Shown piece after piece: positions 1 to 11,398 of a stretch of 64,000 nt of DNA (positions within the stretch are counted from its first letter, which is position 1; every line of letters starts with the position of its first letter). The notes under the pieces were generated by a model, which saw nothing but the letters and a program-made list of their open reading frames with translations, made no database searches and was not told where the DNA came from. Source of the stretch: Medicago truncatula (Eukaryota > Streptophyta > Magnoliopsida > Fabales > Fabaceae); NCBI RefSeq assembly GCF_003473485.1, contig NC_053047.1, positions 37,434,972-37,498,971 on the forward strand. Reading direction: 5' to 3'. A program made the position numbers and the translations under genes.

Positions 1-1525
1 TTTGATACGTCATTAAAATCATATCTTATAATTGAATATTTTTCAGCTTATTTATACACAAAAGGTAATGATTCCTCCGTTGTTTCTCTTTATAACCAAT
101 TGAATTTCTGTGTTGTTTAATAATTCATTGATATATAGGTAATTATTATTTTTTGCATGGGATTAAACCTGTATGTCATTATGTTGTATATTTTATATTG
201 TATGCAAGTTGCTTGTTTATTTGCTTTGGAATTTAAGAAGGGATAAACCTGCTTTGGGGATGCTTTTTAAGAAGGGGTTAGAGCATATATGTCTATTTCA
301 ATTAGTTGAAAGGGAAAACATTTGATTGTAGCTGTTAGACATCTCTTATTTATAGAATTGAGTAAAATCCAACTTAAACATTAAAATATTATCAAGACTT
401 ATTAGGTCATCCACAACAAGCCGCTCATGTCACGCCCCAGATGTCGGGTCTTGGGCGTGGGTGTGTTAAGAGTTGGGCGAGTTATGAACTGATAAATTGT
501 CTATATGTGGTAGGCATCACCTTATAAGCTATATTATGTAGGATTGAGTTAGCTTAACCGGAGGCTCGACTCTGAGGTAAAAATAGGCCCTAATAAAATA
601 AAAAAATATAATTTTTTTATAACAACAATTATCGATTTAAATTGAAAATAAGATCCGTAAAAATTAAAAAAAAAAAAAGTCACTATTGTAACTAACACAG
701 AAAAGATCAATATTCTAATCAATAATATAAAAATACAACTTCAAGCGAATATCTTTATCAATTTTCTAGGTTGTTATTATTATCCTTAATTTGTACAAAA
801 GCAAAAATAAAAGGTTTATAATGTTTTTTTGGAGAGAATATTAATAATGTTTGTTCTTTCAAAGAAAAAAAATTATACAGTGTTTTTATTTGTAAAGATA
901 TAGCCAAATATGTTAAGGAGAATTTGGTTGAATTGGAGAGAGGATAGACGAGCCTCAAATCTATAATAAATTATGTCCAAAACAAAAAGTACTCTCATAT
1001 TAAAAAAATAATTAAAGAAAAACATGAGTTAATTAAAGAATGAAAAAGGAAAAGAAAAATTGAGTTCCAAGGGTTGAGAACCCACAACCCTAAACACTTC
1101 CAACACACACATATCCGCTAAGCCACTTCAGAATGTTTGATACATTTAGCACACCATTTATATATATTATTTATTTAATGCACTATATACAAAAATAAAA
1201 GTATTTGGGCCCCCAAAATTTGGAGGCCCAACTCATTAGAGCTGTTTGCACCCCTAAAGGCCGGCCCTGACTTTAACCAAACCTTTAAGAGTAAAAATTG
1301 GCTACTTTGGAGATCCCTTTAACACAATTTGATTCTAGGTACTATTATTGTACGATTGTAATACTTGGAGAATAGAAGTGCAATTAAGCGCAAATTTCAT
1401 GGTTGAAATAGAAAATCGTGTAATTTTAGGCGTTTTAGGATGCAATATTGATTGTGGAAAGGTGAAGGATGGTAATTTGTTGGTTAAAAATTTGTGACAT
1501 AACAAAATTTATTCACAACATCCAG
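1..1525. other. AT-rich non-genic DNA with repeat-like segments
   Basis: No credible gene seen. Positions 424-600 contain a block (cacgccccagatgtcgggtc, then a 'gtgtgttaagag' stretch) that resembles dispersed repeat sequence found in many plant genomes. Around 1210-1272 a GC-richer block ends in 'ggccggccctga', which looks like the end of a decayed transposon, but I could not find its partner end. Short ORFs here look random. Confidence 0.4.
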
Positions 1526-1801
1526 GATGGAGATAGAAGCTGATTACATTGGACTTCTATTAGTCGCATCAGCAGGCTATGATCCTCGTGTGGCTCCTAA
1601 TATCTTAGAGAAAGTCATTGATCGTGATTCTATGCTTACAGATTATCGCACTACTCAGCATCAACCTCGCTCGCTCGAGCCGAGACAAAATATAGAGCCA
1701 TATCGCTTACTCATTCTAAGGAAATAAAAAGAGCTGAATCGCTTGCTCAAGCTCAGGTAATGGATGAAGCGCTTACTATATATAAGAATGTAAGATCTTG
1801 A
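1526..1801 (+). pseudogene. OMA1-like M48 metallopeptidase, C-terminal exon fragment
   Basis: An acceptor-like 'catccag' precedes a frame reading MEIEADYIGLLLVASAGYDP, which matches the region just after the zinc site in mitochondrial OMA1-type M48 peptidases (E-x-EADYIGL). The frame is then lost upstream of about 1680. The last part reads, in another frame, RAISLTHSKEIK then RAESLAQAQVMD then EALTIYKN, an expected OMA1-like tail, ending at TGA 1799-1801. The HExxH exon is absent from this window. Full-length OMA1 cleaves membrane proteins in the mitochondrial inner membrane; this piece cannot. A related fragment on the opposite strand lies near 18.1-18.35 kb. Confidence 0.7.
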
Positions 1802-2046
1802 CATGGGGTTGAAGGTTTTCTTTAGGACTACAATAATTGTTTTGTGAAAGTATACTGAAGAATTTAATTCTCAAAGTATACTGAAGAATCACTTCATTTT
1901 TTATTTTTTTTTAAAACATGTGTTCAATTTAACTTGCAAAAATGTTTTCTACAATGTCAGTAAGTGGAATATCTATCTAACTATAACAGTAATATGATTT
2001 CAGAAACAGTGGCTAGTAACAACATGTATATATTTTCAACTGATAT
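1802..2046. other. Non-genic spacer ending in the left target-site copy of the solo LTR
   Basis: AT-rich sequence without a gene. It ends with GATAT (2042-2046), repeated exactly at 2878-2882 after the solo LTR, which marks the insertion site of the Copia element. Confidence 0.6.
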
Positions 2047-2877
2047 TGTTGATATTGGCTTCAAATTTGTGGTCTGGAAGAACAGAGAAATCGTGACACG
2101 ATTTTGGCATCGTGACACGATTTCGAGGTGCCGTGAGCTAGTTTGCAGGACGCCAAATCGTGGCACGATTTTGGGAAATCGTGACACGATTCAGAAACTT
2201 GCTCGTTAAGTATCCTTGATAAGGACTGGTCAATCCTTGGGTCAGACTCAAATCGTGACACGATCTTGGGAAATCGTGGCACAATTGCTTCAGAGGAAGA
2301 CTAGTATATATTGTGTTCTTGTGCTTTTTTGAGATAGAGCTTGGAAGAGCTTAGAGAGAGAACTTGGATAACAAAGGAGGGAACCAAAGGGTTGAGTGTC
2401 TTTGTTGAGAGTGTCTCTTGGGTTGGGAAAAACATTGTAATCACCTTGGGTAGTGAGGAGTTCATTAGCTGGAAGGATCTAAAGCTTCCTCTAGTGTCTT
2501 CTCTTTAGGGTTCATATTCTGAGAGTGGGGAAATACATATGGGTAGAATCTAGGGCATGTTCTTGTGTATAGCTTGAAGGCTATTGTTTCTTGTAACCCT
2601 TTGTAACACTTTCTCATATTGGATTGGAGAGCTGCTCTCTCCCCCAAATTAGGCCATATTGGCTGAACTGGGTCAACAATCTTCTTGGTGTTTTGTTCTT
2701 CCTTTTCTTGCTTATCTTGTTTGCTTTGTTATCTCTTTGTGTGGTTTTTCTCTACACTAGTCTAGGGCTGTTTTTGTTGTTGTTAGCTTGGAGACCATTT
2801 GGCTCATAGATTATCACTACCTCTTGCTCCACACATCTTTGTTTTCATTGGTGTGAGTTTCAACCGGATTCACAACA
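2047..2877 (+). mobile_element. Solo LTR of a Copia-type retrotransposon (copy A)
   Basis: This 831-bp segment starts TGTTGATATTGG and ends GGATTCACAACA, with the usual TG...CA termini, and is flanked on both sides by the 5-bp duplication GATAT. Its twin is the LTR at 8168-9735, which is also 831 bp once a nested MITE and its 8-bp target copy are removed. By eye the two differ at about 13 sites (about 1.6%), so they are young. The first 250 bp contain several copies of a 13-bp palindrome of the form ATCGTGNCACGAT. No coding region lies next to it, so it is a solo LTR fossil. Confidence 0.9.
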
Positions 2878-3400
2878 GATATTTAAAACCTGAAGAAGCA
2901 AAAAGAGTAAGATAATAACCAGAGCATAAAAAAATCAGATATCATAAAAGGACCAAAAGCAAGTGCAGGCTTCAGGAGTCAGGAATATATACTGTCTGAG
3001 TAGTTAAACCTTGGATCCAAATAATACATATGTAGCAAAACCAAAAGCATCTATAGTTCTTGAACAACAAAAAACTTCTCAGAGAAGATGAAATTGCCGA
3101 AGTGTTGCTTAAATCAAAACAAACTCAATGACATGTCAATGCCCTCAACATATAAACTTATATAAATCAGTCAGAAGATTAAACACCAACTTCGCCAGTC
3201 AAAATATAATATAGAGAAATCAAAATGGAAGATATACGAGAAGTATATAGTTTTTGGTTAACATACTTAAAAAAGGCAATAGAAAAAAATTCTTTCCACT
3301 AGCAGAGGCAAGTACATAAAATGAAATGATGCTATCAAGTTGAAATATAAATATAATATAAAAAAGTTTATATAGCAAACAATTTGACCTAGTTTCAATC
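2878..3400. other. Spacer of duplication copy A
   Basis: AT-rich sequence between the solo LTR and the PPR fragment, nearly identical to 9736-10000 plus 11133-11398 in copy B. Copy B has a 1.13-kb hAT-type insertion that is missing here. No gene seen. Confidence 0.6.
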
Positions 3401-4060
3401 TTATAGTAGACCTCTTGTAATCATTTCACGAATAATTTTCTCCGCCTTATCATTTTCATCTTTATCAAACAGAGAACGGATGATTATTTCATAAGTTACA
3501 ACGTTTGGAATGCAACTATTGTCTTTCATTTCTAACAACAAAGCCAATGCTTCATCAAACAAGCCCATGTTACACAACCCATGGATCATAGCGGTATATG
3601 TGTTGACAGTTATATTATAGCCTTTGACCAAAAGATCCTTAAAGATATTCCGTGCATCCTCTAGTCTTCCACCTTTACACAATCCATCAATAAGAATAGT
3701 GTATGTGTACACACTTGGTTGAATACCCTGGTTTTTAAATTTCGTTAACAATGCAATTGCTTTGTCAACCTGATGGTTTTTGCATAAAGCATCCAATATA
3801 GAATTGTAAATAATTATATCAGGTGGTTGACCTCTATCATGCATCTCATTGACTAGATTCAAAGCATGAGAGATTTTCTCCGATTTACAGAAACCATCAA
3901 TAAGGGAACTATAAGTTACCACATCAGGAATAATTTTTTTGCATTGCATTTCTTCAAAGAGATTAATGGCTTCACCCACCCTTTTAATCTTACAAAACCC
4001 ATTAATCATGATATTGTAGCTTTGAACTATAAGTTTATTAGGTAATTTCGATCCGTACAA
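3401..4060 (-). pseudogene. Truncated RFL-type PPR gene (copy A), 219 codons
   Basis: The frame encodes about six P-class PPR motifs of 35 residues (for example SYNIMINGFCK, TYSSLIDGFCK, IIYNSILDALCK, TYTILIDGLCK) and ends REMITRGLL, the same C-terminal end as the full RFL genes in this window. It starts abruptly at a position matching the C-terminal 40% of the 555-codon frame at 33096. It lacks the mitochondrial presequence and about eight N-terminal repeats, and no upstream exon is visible. It is best read as a 5'-truncated pseudogene. Copy B (11399-12058) differs at about seven bases, six of them changing an amino acid. Confidence 0.8.
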
Positions 4061-4204
4061 ACTTGAAATATTAGAATGTTATATTATTAGTAAGTGCTTT
4101 TCTTTAGTGGAAAATATAGCTTGACATGGTTACGAGAAAGGGAGTCAAACATCTATTTGAGCACATATCTATTCTAATGTGCATGTTCATTTAACCCACT
4201 TGGG

Positions 4205-7200
4205 TTGTGGAAGGTTAAGATGCAAGCGGTGTTGACACAACAAAAGTGTGTAGAAGCATTGAAGGGTGAAGCGGCTATGCCGGCAACTTTGACACAAGAG
4301 GAGAAGCGTGAGATGGTAGACAAGGCAAAGAGTGCTATTGTTTTATGTCTCGGAGATAAGGTCTTAAGGGATGTCGCGAGAGAAGCTACCGCGGCATCGA
4401 TGTGGGTTAAGTTGGAGTCATTGTATATGACGAAATCTTTAGCTCATAGGCAACTCTTGAAACAACAACTCTATTCATTCAAGATGGTGGATTCTAAATC
4501 AATCTCGGAGCAATTGACGGAGTTTAACAAGATTCTTGATGATTTGGCCAACATTGAAGTTAACATGGAAGATGAGGATAAGGCTTTGTTGTTACTTTGT
4601 TCATTACCAAAGTCCTTTGAGCATTTCAAGGATACCATCCTTTATGGTAAGGAGGGCACTACTACTTTGGAGGAGGTCCAAGCGGCTTTGAGAACCAAGG
4701 AATTGACCAAGTTCAAGGACATGAAGGTTGATGAAGGTAGTGAAGGCTTGAATGTTACAAGAGGGAGGAATGAGCATAGAGGAAAAGGCAAGGGGAAGTC
4801 GAGGTCCAAGTCTAGGTCCAAGGGCTTTGACAAATCAAAGTATAAATGCTTTCTTTGTCACAAGCAAGGTCATTTCAAGAAAGATTGTCCGGATAAGGGG
4901 GGCGATGGTAGTCCTTCGGTTCAAGTTGCGGAGGCTTCAAATGAAGAAGGTTATGTGAGTGCGGGTGCACTAGTGGTTACAAGTTGGGAACCGGAGAAGA
5001 GTTGGGTTTTGGACTCGGGATGCTCTTATCACATGTGTCCTAGAAAGGAATATTTTGAGACTTTGATTCTAAAAGAAGGAGGAGTTGTTCGACTCGGAAA
5101 TAACAAAGCTTGCAAAGCCCAAGGCATGGGCAACGTTCGTCTAAAGATGTTTGATGGCCGTGAATTCCTTTTAAGGGATGTGAGGTTTGTTCCCAAACTT
5201 AAGCGTAATTTAATTTCCCTAAGCATGTTTGATAATCTAGGTTATTGCACTAAAATTGAGCATGGGGTTTGTAAAATTTCACATGGTGCATTGATTACGG
5301 TTAAGGGGTCTAGAATGAATGGTTTATACATTTTAGATGGTTCAATAGTAATTGGTAATGCATCGGTAGCTAGTGTTGCATCTCATAATAATTCTGAATT
5401 GTGGCATTTGAGGTTGGGGCATGTTAGTGAAAGGGGTTTAGTTGAACTAGCTAAACAAGGTTTGCTAGGGAAAGATAAATTGGACAAGCTAGAATTTTGT
5501 GAGCATTGCATACTAGGCAAACAACATAGGGTGAAGTTTGGAAGTGGCATGCATCATTCTAGTAGGCCTTTTGAGTATGTGCATTCGGATCTTTGGGGTC
5601 CTTCTAAGACTCCTACTCATGGGGGAGGTTCATATTTTCTTTCTATCATTGATGATTATTCTAGGAGAATGTGGGTCTTTGTTTTGAAAAACAAAAGTGA
5701 CACATTTGAAAAGTTTAAAGAATGGCACACTCTCATAGAAAATCAAATGGGAACTAAATTAAAAGGTTTAAGAACTGACAATGGCCTAGAGTTTGTTTCA
5801 GAGCAGTTTAATGAGTTTTGCAGGTTGAAAGGAATCAAGAGGCATAGAACCGTACCAAGAACACCGCAACAAAATGGTCTTGCTGAACGCATGAATAGGA
5901 CTCTTTTGGAGCGTGTGAGGTGTATGATTCTAGGAGCTGGGTTACCTAAGAGTTTCTGGGGTGAAGCCGTGACAACGGCTGCTTATTTGATCAATAGATG
6001 TCCATCAACGGGGATAGACCTCAAGACACCTATGGAGGTATGGAGTGGGAAACCGGCAGATTACTCCTCTTTGAAGGTTTTCAGAGCTTTGACATATGCG
6101 CATATCAAGCAAGACAAGCTTGAGCCTAGAGCTTTGAAATGTGTCTTCATTGGTTATCCGGAAGGTGTGAAGGGGTACACGTTGTGGAAATTGGAATCTA
6201 GTGGAGGATCAAGAGTCTTGATTAGTAGGGATGTTACCTTTGATGAGACCCGTATGGGGATGAAGTGTAAAGACCTAGAGACTCTAGTACCGGAAACTAT
6301 GGTGGAGAAAACTCAGTTTGAGGTGGAGATTCCAAATGAAGAAGAAGAAGATGTAGAAGATGAAGCTTCAACATCGGATACAAGTGGAACTCAACCGGTA
6401 GTGGATCCGGAGTATCTCTTGGCTAGTGATAGAGAAAGAAGGACCATTACGGCTTCTAAGAGATTCGGTTATGCGGACTTGGTGTGTTTTGCTCTAAATG
6501 TGGCTGAAGATGTGCAAGACTCGGAGCCTAGAAACTTCAAGGAGGCATTTGAGAGCAAAGAGAGCAAGTATTGGTTGAAGGCGGTGAATGAAGAGATGGA
6601 TTCATTGGAAAGGAACCAAACTTGGAAACTTGTGAAGCTACCTAATCACCAAAGGGTAGTTGGATGCAAGTGGATCTTCAAGAAAAAGGATGGCATTCCG
6701 GGTGTTGAAGGTCCAAGGTATAAAGCAAGACTTGTGGCAAAGGGTTTCACTCAAGTGGAGGGGATCGACTACAACAAGATCTTTTCACCGGTGGTGAAAC
6801 ATTGTTCCATAAGGATACTTATGGCTATTGTGAATCAATTCAATCTTGAGTTGGAACAAATGGATGTGAAGACCGCTTTCTTACATGGTGACCTTGAAGA
6901 GACAATCTACATGGAGCAACCGGAAGGTTTTGTGGAGGACAAGTCTAAGGTGTGTCTTTTGAAGAAATCTTTGTATGGGTTGAAGCAAAGCCCTAGGCAA
7001 TGGTATCGTCGGTTTGATGAATTTCTTTTGAAGACCGATTTTGTGAGAAGCGGATATGATTCTTGTGTGTACATGTTGAAGAAGAGTGAGAAAGTCATTC
7101 TCTATCTTCTTTTATATGTGGATGATATCTTGATGGCGAGCTCTAGCAAGGATGAGATTATGAAGCTCAAAGAAAGGTTAAATGGTGAATTTGAGATGAA

Positions 7201-8089
7201 AGATCTTGGTCCGGCAAAGAGAGTTCTTGGGATTGATATCGTGAGGAATCGTGACAAAGGCGAACTTTTCTTATCTCAACTTGGTTATTTGAAGAAGGTG
7301 GTGGAGCGTTTTAGAATGTTAAACTCTAAAACCGTGAGCACTCCCTTGGGGCACCACACAAAGTTGTCCATACAACAATGTCCTCAATCCGAGGATGAGA
7401 AGCAATTGATGGAAGGTACTCCCTATGCAAGTGGGGTTGGAAGAATCATGTATGGAATGGTTTGTAGTAGGCCGGACTTAGCTTATGCGGTTAGCATTGT
7501 GAGTCGGTTTATGGCAAATCCGGGAATTGTGCATTGGCAAGCTTTGAAGTGGGTTTTGAGGTATTTGAATGGGTCTTTGAAGGGCGGTTTGAAGTACACA
7601 AGGGCAGCTCAAGATGAAGACGCTTTGGAGGGGTATGTTGATGCGGATTATGCGGGCAATATGGACGCTAGAAAATCCTTATCGGGTTTTGTGTTTACTC
7701 TTTATGGCACGGCTATTAGTTGGAAGGCAAATCAACAATCCGTGGTGGCATTATCTACAACTCAAGCGGAGTACATCGCACTTGTTGAAGGTGTGAAGGA
7801 GGCCATATGGTTGAAAGGGATGATTGGTGAGTTAGGAATTACTCAAGAATGTGTGAAGATACATTGTGATAGTCAAAGTGCCATTCACTTGGCAAATCAT
7901 CAAGTGTATCATGAGAGGACAAAGCACATTGACATTTGTCTGCACTTTGTTAGAGACATGATTGAATCAAAAGAGATTGTGGTTGAAAAAGTGGCATCGG
8001 AGGAGAATCCGGCGGATGTGTTCACCAAGTCATTACCTAGATCAAGATTCAAGCATTGCTTGGACTTGATCAAATTTGTCGAAGAGTAA
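4205..8089 (+). CDS. Copia gag-pol polyprotein frame (fossil element)
   Basis: One open frame of 1294 codons. Domains appear in the Copia order: gag (UBN2-like), a CCHC zinc knuckle near residue 215 (CFLCHKQGHFKKDC), aspartic protease (LDSGCSYHMC), GAG-pre-integrase, integrase core with HRTVPRTPQQNGLAERMNRT, reverse transcriptase with the YVDD box, and RNase H near the C terminus (DADYAGNMDARKS, then TKHIDI). Integrase before reverse transcriptase separates Copia from Gypsy. It belongs to the fossil element described for 4205-9735 and is not a host gene. Confidence 0.9.
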   Translation: MWKVKMQAVLTQQKCVEALKGEAAMPATLTQEEKREMVDKAKSAIVLCLGDKVLRDVAREATAASMWVKLESLYMTKSLAHRQLLKQQLYSFKMVDSKSISEQLTEFNKILDDLANIEVNMEDEDKALLLLCSLPKSFEHFKDTILYGKEGTTTLEEVQAALRTKELTKFKDMKVDEGSEGLNVTRGRNEHRGKGKGKSRSKSRSKGFDKSKYKCFLCHKQGHFKKDCPDKGGDGSPSVQVAEASNEEGYVSAGALVVTSWEPEKSWVLDSGCSYHMCPRKEYFETLILKEGGVVRLGNNKACKAQGMGNVRLKMFDGREFLLRDVRFVPKLKRNLISLSMFDNLGYCTKIEHGVCKISHGALITVKGSRMNGLYILDGSIVIGNASVASVASHNNSELWHLRLGHVSERGLVELAKQGLLGKDKLDKLEFCEHCILGKQHRVKFGSGMHHSSRPFEYVHSDLWGPSKTPTHGGGSYFLSIIDDYSRRMWVFVLKNKSDTFEKFKEWHTLIENQMGTKLKGLRTDNGLEFVSEQFNEFCRLKGIKRHRTVPRTPQQNGLAERMNRTLLERVRCMILGAGLPKSFWGEAVTTAAYLINRCPSTGIDLKTPMEVWSGKPADYSSLKVFRALTYAHIKQDKLEPRALKCVFIGYPEGVKGYTLWKLESSGGSRVLISRDVTFDETRMGMKCKDLETLVPETMVEKTQFEVEIPNEEEEDVEDEASTSDTSGTQPVVDPEYLLASDRERRTITASKRFGYADLVCFALNVAEDVQDSEPRNFKEAFESKESKYWLKAVNEEMDSLERNQTWKLVKLPNHQRVVGCKWIFKKKDGIPGVEGPRYKARLVAKGFTQVEGIDYNKIFSPVVKHCSIRILMAIVNQFNLELEQMDVKTAFLHGDLEETIYMEQPEGFVEDKSKVCLLKKSLYGLKQSPRQWYRRFDEFLLKTDFVRSGYDSCVYMLKKSEKVILYLLLYVDDILMASSSKDEIMKLKERLNGEFEMKDLGPAKRVLGIDIVRNRDKGELFLSQLGYLKKVVERFRMLNSKTVSTPLGHHTKLSIQQCPQSEDEKQLMEGTPYASGVGRIMYGMVCSRPDLAYAVSIVSRFMANPGIVHWQALKWVLRYLNGSLKGGLKYTRAAQDEDALEGYVDADYAGNMDARKSLSGFVFTLYGTAISWKANQQSVVALSTTQAEYIALVEGVKEAIWLKGMIGELGITQECVKIHCDSQSAIHLANHQVYHERTKHIDICLHFVRDMIESKEIVVEKVASEENPADVFTKSLPRSRFKHCLDLIKFVEE

Positions 8090-8167
8090 TTCCCTTTTGG
8101 AGAGAGCAGTATGGTGGTTGATGGTTAAACTGACATCACCACCAAATTAGAAGTCAAGGTGGAGAAA

Positions 8168-9735
8168 TGTTGATATTGGCTTCAAATTTGTGGTCTGGAA
8201 GAACAGAGAAATTGTGACACGATTTTTGCATCGTGACACGATTTCGAGGTGCCGTGAGCTAGTTTGCAAGACGCCAAATCGTGGCACGATCTTGGGAAAT
8301 CCTGACACGATTCAGAAACTTGCTCGTTAAGTATCCTTGATAAGGACTGGTCAATCCTTGGGTCAGACGCAAATCGTGACACGATCTTGGGAAATCGTGG
8401 CACGATTGCTTCAGAGGAAGACTAGTATATATTGTGTTCTTGTGCTTTTTTGAGATAGAGCTTGGAAGAGCTTAGAGAGAGAACTTGGATAACAAAGGAG
8501 GGAACCAAAGGGTTGAGTGTCTTTGTTGAGAGTGTCTCTTGGGTTGGGAAAAACATTGTAATCACCTTGGGTAGTGAGGAGTTCATTAGCTGGAAGGATC
8601 TAAAGCTTCCTCTAGTGTCTTCTCTTTAGGGTTCATATTGTGAGAGTGGGGAAATACATATGGGTAGAATCTAGGGCATGTTCTTGTGTATAGCTTGAAG
8701 GCTATTGTTTCTTGTAACCCTTTGTAACACTTTCTCATATTGGATTGGAGAGCTGCTCTCTCCCCCAGATTAGGCCATATTGGCTGAACTGGGTCAACAA
8801 TCTTCTTGGTATTTTGTTCTTCCTTTTCTTGCTTATCTTGTTTGCTTTGTTATCTCTTTGTAGGGGTGTACATGGGTTGGGTAAACCCAAAAAACCCGTC
8901 AAACCCACCCAAAAAAACTCAAAAAAGTGGGTTGGGTTGGGTGATTGGGTGGATATGGTTTTAAAAAATGAAAAACCCATAAAAAATAATGGGTTTTGGG
9001 TAAAACCGGACCCATACCCAATAAACCAACTTACCCAATAATTTCCAAATTCTAATTTCATTTTCATAGGGAGGAAGAAGAATAACAAATGTTTTGATCA
9101 TAAATTTAGTTTAATTTCTAAAATTGACACAACACATCCTCTATATTGAAAATAAAAAAAATATTAGAGTTACAAATTATGATGTTGCAATTATAGTTAC
9201 TTTGATGTTAAAGCAATTTTACGTCATCCAACTTTATTTTATTTCAAGTATTCGATGATCAAATTTTTTATTTAATATTAAAATTTATTATTTTATGATG
9301 CTAAAATATAGTGAAAATAGGTTATATAATTATTTTAAGAAAATAAAAAGTTGAAAAATTTTTATGAAAAAAATACAAGGACTCGTAGTTTAATCATTTC
9401 ATATTAACAAAAAAAAATTTGGGTAACCCACTACCCAACCCAAACCAAACCAGAAATTAGTGGGTTTGCCCAAACCCACCCATTAATTTAACGGGTGGAT
9501 ATTTTACCTAACCCAAACCGGAGTACCCTATATGGTTCGAGTCTTGGGTTTGACCAAATCCAACCCAAATCAACCCACTTACACCCCTATCTCTTTGTGT
9601 GGTTTTGCTCTACACTAGTCTAGGGCTGTTTTTGTTGTAGTTAGCTTGGAGACCATTTGGCTCATAGATTATCACTACCTCTTGCTCCACACATCTTTGT
9701 TTTCATTGGTGTGAATTTCAACCGGATTCACAACA
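8168..9735 (+). repeat. Right LTR of the Copia element, containing a nested MITE
   Basis: It starts TGTTGATATTGG at 8168 and ends CACAACA at 9735. It equals the solo LTR at 2047-2877 apart from about 13 substitutions and the 729-bp insertion at 8861-9589. The flank after it begins AATAT, one change from the GATAT target copy of the solo LTR, followed by the same host sequence. Confidence 0.9.
8861..9589. mobile_element. Non-autonomous hAT-type element nested in the right LTR
   Basis: A 729-bp insertion that interrupts the LTR. Ends are TAGGGGTGTA at the left and its inverse TACACCCCTA at the right. The 8-bp target duplication TCTCTTTG lies at 8853-8860 and 9590-9597. Subterminal regions carry many GGGTT/AACCC repeats. 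TIR sequence and 8-bp duplication are hallmarks of the hAT superfamily. No transposase frame is present. The uninterrupted site exists in the solo LTR of copy A. Confidence 0.92.
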
Positions 9736-10000
9736 AATATTTAAAACCTGAAGAAGCAAAAAGAGTAAGATAATAACCAGAGCATAAAAAAATCAGATAT
9801 CATAAAAGGACCAAAAGCAAGTGCAGGCTTCAGGAGTCAGGAATATATACTGTCTGAGTAGTTAAACCTTGGATCCAAATAATACATATGTAGCAAAACC
9901 AAAAGCATCTATAGTTCTTGAACAACAAAAAACTTCTCAGAGAAGATGAAATTGCCGAAGTGTTGCTTAAATCAAAACAAACTCAATGACATGTCAATGC

Positions 10001-11132
10001 TAGGGGTGGCAAAAATACCCATGCCCATGGGTACCCGCGGGTAAAATCCATCACGGGCACGGACGGGTAGCTAAACGGGTATCCATGGGTATAATTAACG
10101 GGTATTTGACTACCCATTATTATATGAATACGGACACGGATTTGATGGTATCCATACCCACGGATACCAATACCCAATAATAAATTAACTTAATTACTAA
10201 AATATCCTTATATATCTTATTATTAACCTATTTTTAATTTTTTTTAATTTATATTATTAAGTTGACAGATTAACTTTTCACGTTCTTTCCCCAATCCATG
10301 CCTTTATTTTTCTTCAAATCCCATTGAAACCATTATTTTTCTTCAATTCCCATTGCAACCATTATTTTTCTTCAATTCCCATTGCAACTATCCTTCTTAT
10401 TCTTTAAAACATAAGTCTTTACTCTTTAGTCACTCACCTCTCCCTCTTATCTTCTCATTTGCTTCTTATATGCTAGCTAGTGTCACTGAACCAATCCCAC
10501 TGCTTTTTCTTTTTCTTTTTCTTTTTCTTTTTCTTTTCTAGGTTCTACAAAATCAAAGTTTGAGAACATTGAATTCAATTCAATTTTGGAAGATATGGAT
10601 GGTGATATTGACATAATTGGTGAATGACATTGTTAGTAAATGTTATAAATTTTATTTCAACTATCATTGTCATGTTGATTATTTGGATTTTTATTTAGAG
10701 ATTTATATGTTTTTATTGCAGAAATTGGGAAGTCAAATGAAGTTATTGAAGTTTGGAATGCATGCAAAATTTAGATGTTTATTTGGATATTTTAATGTTT
10801 TTATTTTACTTCATGAATTTGTATGAATTATGTAAGAATTATGAATTTTCTATGGATTATGATTTATGAAATTTTGAATAGATTATGTATGGATGTTTAA
10901 AAGTAGTTGAAGTTTTTTGTTAATTAAAAAAAGTTATTCTTTGTTCCAAAAACTAAATAAATTCAAAAATTCATGGGTACCCACGAATACCCATGGATAC
11001 TTCAATACCCATGGGTACCCACATAATGGGTACCCATGTGGGTACGGGGCGGGCATGGGTATCATGTTTATCCAACGGGGTGGACACGAGTATCATACTA
11101 TCCGTGTCCATGGGTATCCATTGACATCCCTA
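10001..11132. mobile_element. Non-autonomous hAT-type element in copy B spacer
   Basis: A 1132-bp insertion with ends TAGGGGTGGCAAA and, inverted, TAGGGATGTCAAT. The 8-bp target duplication GTCAATGC lies at 9993-10000 and 11133-11140, and the empty site is present in copy A. Both ends carry subterminal blocks rich in GGGTACCC and CCATGGGTA. The interior is AT-rich with a (tttttc)n run near 10505-10535. No transposase seen, and short ORFs inside have no recognisable product. Confidence 0.92.
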
Positions 11133-11398
11133 GTCAATGCCCTCAACATATAAACTTATATAAATCAGTCAGAAGATTAAACACCAACTTCGCCAGTCAA
11201 AATATAATATAGAGAAATCAAAATGGAAGATATACGAGAAGTATATAGTTTTTGGTTAACATACTTAAAAAAGGCAATAGAAAAAAATTCTTTCCACTAG
11301 CAGAGGCAAGTACATAAAATGAAATGATGCTATCAAGTTGAAATATAAATATAATATAAAAAAGTTTATATAGCAAACAATTTGACCTAGTTTCAATC

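Larger units (their letters stand above)
2047..4207. repeat. Segmental tandem duplication, copy A
   Basis: LTR, flank, truncated antisense PPR and spacer recur in the same order and orientation at 8168-12205. The match continues to 'cccacttgggttg' at 4195-4207, which in copy B is the first 13 bases of a SINE. Beyond that, copy A switches to Copia coding sequence while copy B continues through the SINE. Divergence is about 1-2% by eye. Confidence 0.9.
4205..9735 (+). mobile_element. Copia (Ty1-type) LTR retrotransposon fossil with right LTR
   Basis: Parts in order: Copia gag-pol coding region, a purine-rich tract just before 8168, and the right LTR (8168-9735), which holds a nested hAT-type MITE. 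It is not bounded on its left by its own LTR; host duplication sequence abuts it. The element as a whole is therefore not complete, although its main open frame reads through. LTR divergence of about 1.6% from the solo LTR suggests an age under roughly a million years at common plant rates (inference). Confidence 0.85.

Noticed and set aside
2085-2290. CRISPR-like repeat array
   Set aside because: Palindromic units are irregularly spaced, lie inside an LTR, and the genome is a plant.
8735-9088. Antisense ORF of 117 codons
   Set aside because: It spans the LTR-MITE junction and reads GGGTT repeats; no protein likely.
10353-10541. Short ORF in copy B spacer
   Set aside because: Lies wholly inside the hAT-type element and ends in a (Leu-Phe)n run from a microsatellite.
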